Under the pieces are notes generated by a model. The model was not told where the DNA came from and did no database searches. It worked only from the letters and a program-made list of their open reading frames with translations. A stretch of 11,135 bases of DNA from Alistipes sp. (GTDB taxonomy: Bacteria; Bacteroidota; Bacteroidia; Bacteroidales; Rikenellaceae): assembly GCA_017561105.1 (NCBI GenBank), contig JAFZDR010000160.1, positions 1-11,135 of the forward strand, written 5' to 3'. Shown piece by piece: positions 7,079-11,135 of the stretch. Made by a program: the position numbers and the translations under genes. Positions within the stretch are counted from its first letter, which is position 1; every line of letters starts with the position of its first letter.

Positions 7079-7462
7079 GTTAGTAAGAGTTATTGGTATC
7101 TACTTTTTATTTATATCGCAATGAGTTTCGAGGTAAGAGGTCGTTGTGAAACGCCCTCTTATTTTTTGTCTATTTGCGAGTTCCTTACTTTGAGCAGATC
7201 TAAATCTGCTCTTCCTCCTTCGCACCTCGGCATAGTGCAAATAAATTTGCCCTCTGCTCTCGGTTTGGCGTCGGTTCAACTTGTTGCGCCTCGGGTAACT
7301 TGTCTGCGCTGTCGGGTGGTGGCGTATCGCTTTGCGATAACGATGCAAAGAGCTGATACAGCCAAGTAAATAAATCTCCTTGTCCGCATCAGCTCTTCAC
7401 ATCAGACCTTCTGTCTTACGCCACCACCTTCTCTGCTTGGTCACCTCTCGGCTTCTGCCGCC
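7079..7462. repeat. Structured non-coding module 3
   Basis: Begins GTTAGTAAGAG and ends CTTCTGCCGCC, immediately before a fourth GTTAGTA at 7463. The head to 7308 copies module 2 with about ten substitutions and one indel in the T-rich tract. The private middle is a nested palindrome: GGTGGTGGCGTA (7315-7326) pairs perfectly with TACGCCACCACC (7417-7428). Inside lie TATCGC-TTT-GCGATA (7325-7339, sharing two bases with the outer arm) and AAGAGCTGAT/ATCAGCTCTT (7348-7357 with 7388-7397). No plausible coding sequence is seen. Confidence 0.75.
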
Positions 7463-7485
7463 GTTAGTAGGAGGTATTTTACCTA

Positions 7486-7863
7486 TTATTTTAGGTATTC
7501 ATCTCCATCTATAACGATGCTGCTGCCACGATATTCTCCCGAAGCAAATACGGTGTGTCTTACCTCTTTCTTCCATCCTTTAACACCGTGGTAAATAGTC
7601 AATTTATCTCCGTCTAAAGTATAGTATAAGCCACAGCCGTCTGTATTAAACTCAGGTGAATAACCAACTTTTGAATAATAGTAAACGTTTCCTCCGCTCT
7701 TAAATGTATAGCCTTTTTCAATTCTCATAGAGCCAGTATATCCATTAGAATAGATAAATGTTTGTCCTGCCAATTCATTACTTCTTCCAAGGTTGTCTTT
7801 CTCGCAAGACGAAAGAAAGACAAATGCTAAGCATACCCCAATAATTCCTAAAATCTTCTTCAT
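7486..7863 (-). CDS. Small predicted lipoprotein of unknown function
   Basis: A 125-residue protein with a lipoprotein signal peptide: MKK, a hydrophobic core (4-17) and lipobox LSSC with the acylated cysteine at residue 20. The mature part (EKDNLGRSNELAGQTF onwards) is rich in Gly, Tyr and short alternating beta-like stretches such as GYTFKSGGNVYYYSK and GDKLTIYHG, compatible with a small beta-barrel of calycin type; that is a fold guess and no family was recognised. The residues after the cysteine (EKDN) faintly resemble the K-D/E-rich surface-export signals known in some Bacteroidota. Its DNA is visibly AT-richer, with more AAA/GAA-type codons than its neighbours, which suggests a different origin. 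No clear promoter lies directly upstream; TATGTTTA at 7890-7883 is weak, so read-through from the RNA promoter at 8127-8158 is possible. Confidence 0.8.
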   Translation of the reverse strand: MKKILGIIGVCLAFVFLSSCEKDNLGRSNELAGQTFIYSNGYTGSMRIEKGYTFKSGGNVYYYSKVGYSPEFNTDGCGLYYTLDGDKLTIYHGVKGWKKEVRHTVFASGEYRGSSIVIDGDEYLK

Positions 7864-7932
7864 AATACATTGATATTTAAGTTAAACATAAGTGTCTTTA
7901 CCTTTTTTAGACAGCAACTGTTTACTTCCGGG

Positions 7933-8121
7933 TAAAAGAGAAGCGTGAATCACGCTCAATACTGAAGGTACGACCAAGCACCTGTACACATAAGCACAAC
8001 CCACGCCAAGACAGCGAGGGCATTTATCGTGCCTATTGCTTGTGTACTTGAATAAATTGGTCGTTTCTCAGTAAAGCAATAGCCTAAATGCCATCTAAAA
8101 ACGCTACATATTCTGCAACGC
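7933..8121 (-). ncRNA. Highly structured small RNA of about 190 nt (6S-like candidate) or structured leader
   Basis: Bounded by a near-ideal promoter (8127-8158) and a terminator hairpin (7942-7956). In plus-strand coordinates it can form a rod: 7960-7965 with 8068-8073 (6 bp), 7970-7977 with 8057-8064 (8 bp), 7984-7990 with 8041-8047 (7 bp), 7993-7996 with 8037-8040 (4 bp), and an apical hairpin 8000-8006 with 8014-8020 (U-U mismatch). The 5' end forms CGUUGCA/UGUAGCG (8114-8120 with 8102-8108) followed by five U. A competing pairing joins 8074-8082 to 8033-8041 (9 bp) and 8086-8092 to 8019-8025 (7 bp). Length, promoter-terminator layout and interrupted rod recall 6S RNA, but I could not match a family consensus. 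It lies 70 nt upstream of the lipoprotein gene, so a cis-regulatory leader is the alternative. No tmRNA, RNase P or SRP RNA signature is present. Confidence 0.6.
7936..7956 (-). terminator. Intrinsic terminator of the structured RNA
   Basis: AGCGTG/CACGCT (7951-7956 with 7942-7947) with a 3-nt loop, followed on the minus strand by TCTCTTTT. The stem is short but GC-rich; partial read-through into the lipoprotein gene would be plausible. Confidence 0.6.
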
Positions 8122-8126
8122 TATTG

Positions 8127-8158
8127 CAAATGTAATAATTTATTCTTCAAATTACAAA
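8127..8158 (-). promoter_or_regulatory. Strong Bacteroidota-type promoter of the structured RNA
   Basis: Minus-strand TTTG (8158-8155), a 20-nt spacer, then TACATTTG (8134-8127). Both boxes match the phylum consensus, making this the best promoter in the window. The predicted start is near 8121. The next open reading frame starts about 260 nt further on, too far for an ordinary mRNA leader in this genome. Confidence 0.75.
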
Positions 8159-8226
8159 ATGTTACTCTCAATTTGTAAATAATATATCATAAAGCATCAA
8201 AGGTGTATCATTAAATGTTTACAACC

Positions 8227-8260
8227 TTTGGGTGAGTAAGAAACTCGCAATGAGTTTCGA
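8227..8260. repeat. Partial copy of the module head, direct repeat of 6420-6453
   Basis: Matches 6420-6453 at 31 of 34 positions in the same orientation, including GTAAG, CTCGCAATGAGTT and the hairpin, here GAAACTC/GAGTTTC (8240-8246 with 8252-8258). The terminator-like hairpin that follows in the modules is absent. The element lies 24 bp past the folC stop codon and could act as the folC 3' hairpin. An extra stem CAAAGGT/ACCTTTG (8198-8204 with 8224-8230) lies next to it. The remaining bases from 8159 to 8283 are AT-rich and show no gene. Confidence 0.7.
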
Positions 8261-8283
8261 ACTTGCAACTTTTGTTTGATTGC

Positions 8284-9585
8284 CTAAAACAGCGGTAGAG
8301 CTTCGGCAACGACAAAGGTGCTGCCGCCAATAAAGAGCATATCCTCCTTCGAGAGTTGCAATTGAGCTTTGGCTACCGCCTCTTCGACGGTTGGTGCAAC
8401 CTCGAAATCGAGTGCGAGTGCAGTTGCGACCTCGGTCATCTTCTCGAGCGATGCGGCACGGCGAATCGACGCTTGCGTGAAGATATAGTGTGCCTCACTC
8501 GGCATCAGCGCGAGCATTCTGTCGAACTCTTTGTCGCTGCAAAATCCCATGACACAGATCAACTTACCGCTGTTGCTGCGAGCATTCAGTTGCTTTGCAA
8601 CCTCGGCAAGGCCGTGCTCGTTGTGGCCTGTGTCGCATACGATAAGCGGCTCCTGAGAGAGGGTCTGCCAACGACCTCGGAATGCGGTGAGCTTCGATAC
8701 CTCGCGTACGCCCTCGACAAAGGCGCGGCGCGAAATCGAAAGTGGGGTGGCTTCGTGGAGCTTATCGAGAACGGTAGCTACGGTAGCGAGATTTTGGCGT
8801 TGGTACTCGCCGAGCAGATCGAGTCGCAGCTGATATGGGTAGCCATCGCGTGTGCGAGTCATCGTTACTACCTGTTTATCACCGTCGTAGCTGCACTCTC
8901 CGAGTGTAAAGGCCTCGTTTGCATATATGAGTTCGCTGCGCAAGTCGCTGGCGATCTCCTCCAATACGAGGTTGTAGTTCGAGTTCTTCTCGCCCACAAT
9001 AATAGGGGTGCATTTCTTGATAATACCGCCCTTCTCGCGGGCGATCTTAGGGAGTGAATCACCCAGATATTCGGTGTGCTCCAGGCCGATATTTGTAATT
9101 ACCGAGATAAGCGGTTGTACGATATTTGTGGCATCGAGGCGACCTCCTAAGCCCGTTTCGATAACTGCAACCTCGACATCGCTATGTGCAAAATAGTCGA
9201 ATGCCATGGCGGTAGTCATCTCGAAGAACGAGAGCTGCAGGCGCTCCATTTCGCCCTTGTGTCTGTCGACAAAATTAACGACCTTCTGTTTAGGAATCAT
9301 CTCGCCGTTTACGCGAATGCGCTCGCGGAAGTCGGTAAGATGGGGCGAGGTGAACAACCCCGTCTGGTAGCCCGCCTGCTGTAGCACCGCAGCCAGCATA
9401 TTCGATACAGAGCCTTTGCCGTTTGTGCCGGCAACATGTATCACAAAGTAGCTGCGCTGTGGATTGCCCATCGAACGACAAAACTCCGCAATGCGCTCCA
9501 GTCCCGGTTTGTAGGCGTCGCCACCCACCTGTTGGAATGATGGCATTGAAGAAAACAGATAATCAAGTGTCTCGGTATAGTTCAT
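8284..9585 (-). CDS. folC: Folylpolyglutamate synthase / dihydrofolate synthase
   Basis: Cytoplasmic ATP-dependent Mur-ligase-family enzyme that adds glutamate to dihydropteroate and/or to tetrahydrofolate, 433 aa, a normal length. Motifs in order: P-loop AGTNGKGSV (52-60), TSPHL (79-83), FFEMTTAMAF (120-129), ETGLGGRLDATN (143-154), NIGLEH (165-170), AREKGGIIK (182-190), which carries the lysine position often carbamylated in this family, YQRQN (261-265), FRGRWQ (302-307), DTGHNEHG (318-325) and GGSTFVVAE (420-428). Together these are diagnostic of FolC. Whether it has both activities cannot be decided from sequence alone, though a single FolC usually does both. It begins 26 bp after the lnt stop codon on the same strand and has no promoter of its own in that gap, so co-transcription with lnt is likely. 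Confidence 0.96.
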   Translation of the reverse strand: MNYTETLDYLFSSMPSFQQVGGDAYKPGLERIAEFCRSMGNPQRSYFVIHVAGTNGKGSVSNMLAAVLQQAGYQTGLFTSPHLTDFRERIRVNGEMIPKQKVVNFVDRHKGEMERLQLSFFEMTTAMAFDYFAHSDVEVAVIETGLGGRLDATNIVQPLISVITNIGLEHTEYLGDSLPKIAREKGGIIKKCTPIIVGEKNSNYNLVLEEIASDLRSELIYANEAFTLGECSYDGDKQVVTMTRTRDGYPYQLRLDLLGEYQRQNLATVATVLDKLHEATPLSISRRAFVEGVREVSKLTAFRGRWQTLSQEPLIVCDTGHNEHGLAEVAKQLNARSNSGKLICVMGFCSDKEFDRMLALMPSEAHYIFTQASIRRAASLEKMTEVATALALDFEVAPTVEEAVAKAQLQLSKEDMLFIGGSTFVVAEALPLF

Positions 9586-9611
9586 ATATTTTTATATTAA
9601 CCCTTAGCTTT

Positions 9612-11135
9612 TTAATTCAGATAAAATCTCCTCTTCACTGAGTATGCAACAAAGTAGAGCAGGCACAACGCCGCGATGTAGAGCGACAAGCGGCCGATAT
9701 AGTCGCCGAACTTGGCATAGAAGGTCTGCTTGGTGTTTAGACGGATATCGGCAGTGAGTACGCCGCGATTATCCCACTCCATGCGCTGAATATCCTCGCC
9801 CTGCATTGTGATAAAGCCCGATACTCCGGTGTTTGCACTACGAGCCACATCGCGTCGCAGCTCTATGGCACGCAGGCGACAGAACTTAAAGAGGTATCTG
9901 TGTCCCAAAGTGTTGCCCCACCAGCCGTCGTTCGATACGACAAAGAGTGCATCTGCGCCATTGCGTACAAATTCGGCCATATGGTTACCATATAGACCTT
10001 CATAGCATATTGCAGGTGCAACCTTCTTGCCATTGTGCTCGAATGGAACCTGTGCCTCGCCAATGCCGAGCTGTCCGAAGGTGCCACCCAAATCCACAGC
10101 GAAGATATTACCCGCTTTGCGCAACCATGCCGGTATGGTCTCGACGCCCACAACAAGCTTGCCCTTGTGGTGCACCTGCACCTTCGATGATGTGTCGATA
10201 CCGAGCGAAGCGTTGTAGATGTCCATATAGAACATTCCGCGCTTGCGAGCCGTCTCGGAGCCCTTAACCTTGCCATATAGACGCATTGTTTCGCCACCCG
10301 ATACAACCATTGTATTAGGTTTCTCGTTGTGGAGATACTCCGAAATGCGATTTACGATATGCGACTGCTCGGGTTGGCGGTCGTTAATTATCTCGGCCAA
10401 AGCGGTTTCCGGCATCAATACAAATTCGGCAGAGTCCGGTGCTTCGGCAAGCAGCTCGAGCAGATTGTTCTGCTGGCTCTCGGCCGTGATGTTGAATTTG
10501 TCGTAGCAAGGGATATTCGGCTGTGTAACCGATACCGTTATCTTAGGCAACGACTTGTAGAGCTCGTCATTGCTGTCGTACTTGTAGAATAGCCCGATCG
10601 AGATTCCGATAGGGATGATAATTGCAAGAGTTGCGGCAATCCACGCCTTCTTGCGCATGGTCAAGCAGGCCTCGAATGCCAATATATTGACCAATAATAC
10701 CCACAACGAACCACCGAAAACGCCTGTATACTCATACCACTGCACTGCCCAAGGGTCATCGGCAAAACCATTGCCCAATACCAACCACGGGAACGATAAG
10801 GCCGGAGCCTGAGTGTATAGGTATTCGCCTGCAATCCATGCAGTTATAAAGGTGACATACGCCAAAGCCTTTGGCGCGTGCTTCGATACGACATGATAAG
10901 CCATAAAGGCCATTAAGCTCCACCAAGTGGATACTATTGTTGCTGCGATAGGGCCTGCAGGTGTTGCATTCCATACCCACCATATCGTGGCGATATTCCA
11001 CCCTATAAATGTCAATGCCGCCCAGCCCATCATTGCGAATGTCTCTCTCCAGCTGCCGCCATATTGAGCACTTACCAACAACAATGGTAATAATCCCACA
11101 AACAAAGTGATGCAACTTGCACCCTCCCAAGGTAT
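9612..11135 (-). CDS. lnt: Apolipoprotein N-acyltransferase, start beyond window edge
   Basis: Inner-membrane enzyme that N-acylates the lipid-modified cysteine of lipoproteins, the last step of their maturation. The visible 507 residues keep an open frame to the window edge (IPWEGASCITLFVGLLPLLL), so the true start lies outside; an internal TTG at 11105 is not a convincing start. Hydrophobic segments fill the first 180 residues, followed by a nitrilase-fold domain. The catalytic triad is recognisable: Glu in MPETALAE (codon near 10407), Lys in HHKGKLV (near 10164) and Cys in ICYEGLYG (near 10005). SNDGWWGNT, typical of Lnt, follows. A C-terminal membrane helix (GRLSLYIAALCLLYFVAYSV) and a basic tail end the protein. 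Some Bacteroidota carry additional or divergent Lnt proteins, so which copy this is remains open. Confidence 0.94.
   Translation of the reverse strand: MPWEGASCITLFVGLLPLLLVSAQYGGSWRETFAMMGWAALTFIGWNIATIWWVWNATPAGPIAATIVSTWWSLMAFMAYHVVSKHAPKALAYVTFITAWIAGEYLYTQAPALSFPWLVLGNGFADDPWAVQWYEYTGVFGGSLWVLLVNILAFEACLTMRKKAWIAATLAIIIPIGISIGLFYKYDSNDELYKSLPKITVSVTQPNIPCYDKFNITAESQQNNLLELLAEAPDSAEFVLMPETALAEIINDRQPEQSHIVNRISEYLHNEKPNTMVVSGGETMRLYGKVKGSETARKRGMFYMDIYNASLGIDTSSKVQVHHKGKLVVGVETIPAWLRKAGNIFAVDLGGTFGQLGIGEAQVPFEHNGKKVAPAICYEGLYGNHMAEFVRNGADALFVVSNDGWWGNTLGHRYLFKFCRLRAIELRRDVARSANTGVSGFITMQGEDIQRMEWDNRGVLTADIRLNTKQTFYAKFGDYIGRLSLYIAALCLLYFVAYSVKRRFYLN

Noticed and set aside
6468..7369. Small reading frames of 75-111 codons in the modules on both strands
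   Set aside because: They start inside the repeated hairpin or cross module borders, overlap each other in several frames, have low-complexity composition and no leader or domain. Differences between copies, including an indel, do not respect codons.
6425..7470. Integron-type cassette array with attC sites
   Set aside because: Module borders start with GTTAGTA, which breaks the attC core rule GTTRRRY at its last two positions. No partner core sites, credible cassette genes or integrase are present.
6425..7470. CRISPR array
   Set aside because: Repeats are long, irregularly spaced (266-388 bp) and only three; there are no short uniform spacers and no cas genes.
7472..7484. AGGTA-TTT-TACCT hairpin as terminator of the lipoprotein gene
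   Set aside because: The stem has only five pairs and no U-run follows on the minus strand, so it is not called.
7933..8121. tmRNA, RNase P RNA, SRP RNA or tRNA
   Set aside because: No tag-peptide frame, no GAGGAAAGTCC-type RNase P core, no SRP helix 8 motif and no tRNA cloverleaf with TTCRA loop were found.
11103..11105. TTG as the start codon of lnt
   Set aside because: The frame stays open upstream to the window edge and the added residues (IPWEGASCIT) fit an Lnt N-terminal region, so the start lies outside the window.

Overview
The window fits a Bacteroidota chromosome, probably order Bacteroidales; a Rikenellaceae/Alistipes-like organism is only a guess. The evidence is repeated use of the Bacteroidota promoter type (TAnnTTTG at -7, TTTG/GTTG-like box about 20 nt upstream), AT-rich gene leaders without Shine-Dalgarno sequences, and proteins of Bacteroidota character. 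Housekeeping genes favour GAG, AAG, TCG and CTC codons and look moderately GC-balanced.

Layout. Positions 1-2079 (minus) hold a UvrD/PcrA-type DNA helicase whose C-terminus is cut by the window edge. A 7-bp tandem repeat lies just upstream of its candidate promoter. Positions 2219-3667 (minus) hold a secreted clan GH-A glycoside hydrolase with its own terminator and promoter. Divergent from it, 3849-6086 (plus) encodes a PiT-family phosphate transporter carrying a C-terminal cytoplasmic helical (PhoU/DUF47-like) domain. At the right end, lnt (apolipoprotein N-acyltransferase, start outside the window) and folC form a leftward gene pair with a 26-bp gap.

Between the transporter and folC (6087-8283) lies an accessory-looking island. 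It starts with a large inverted-repeat structure just after the transporter stop codon. Next come three related non-coding modules (6425-6690, 6691-7078, 7079-7462), each opening with GTTAGTA and sharing an invariant terminator-like hairpin, but with different hairpin-rich middles. Then follow a small AT-rich lipoprotein gene (7486-7863, minus) and a strongly structured RNA of about 190 nt (7933-8121, minus) with a near-consensus promoter and a terminator. A partial copy of the repeat head at 8227-8260 closes the island, so 31/34-matching direct repeats bracket it. No transposase, integrase or RAYT is visible.

The known genes act in DNA repair, glycan breakdown, phosphate uptake, folate metabolism and lipoprotein maturation and do not form one pathway. 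The parts most likely to be undescribed are the module array and the structured RNA, which resembles a 6S-type rod but also has a competing long-range pairing.
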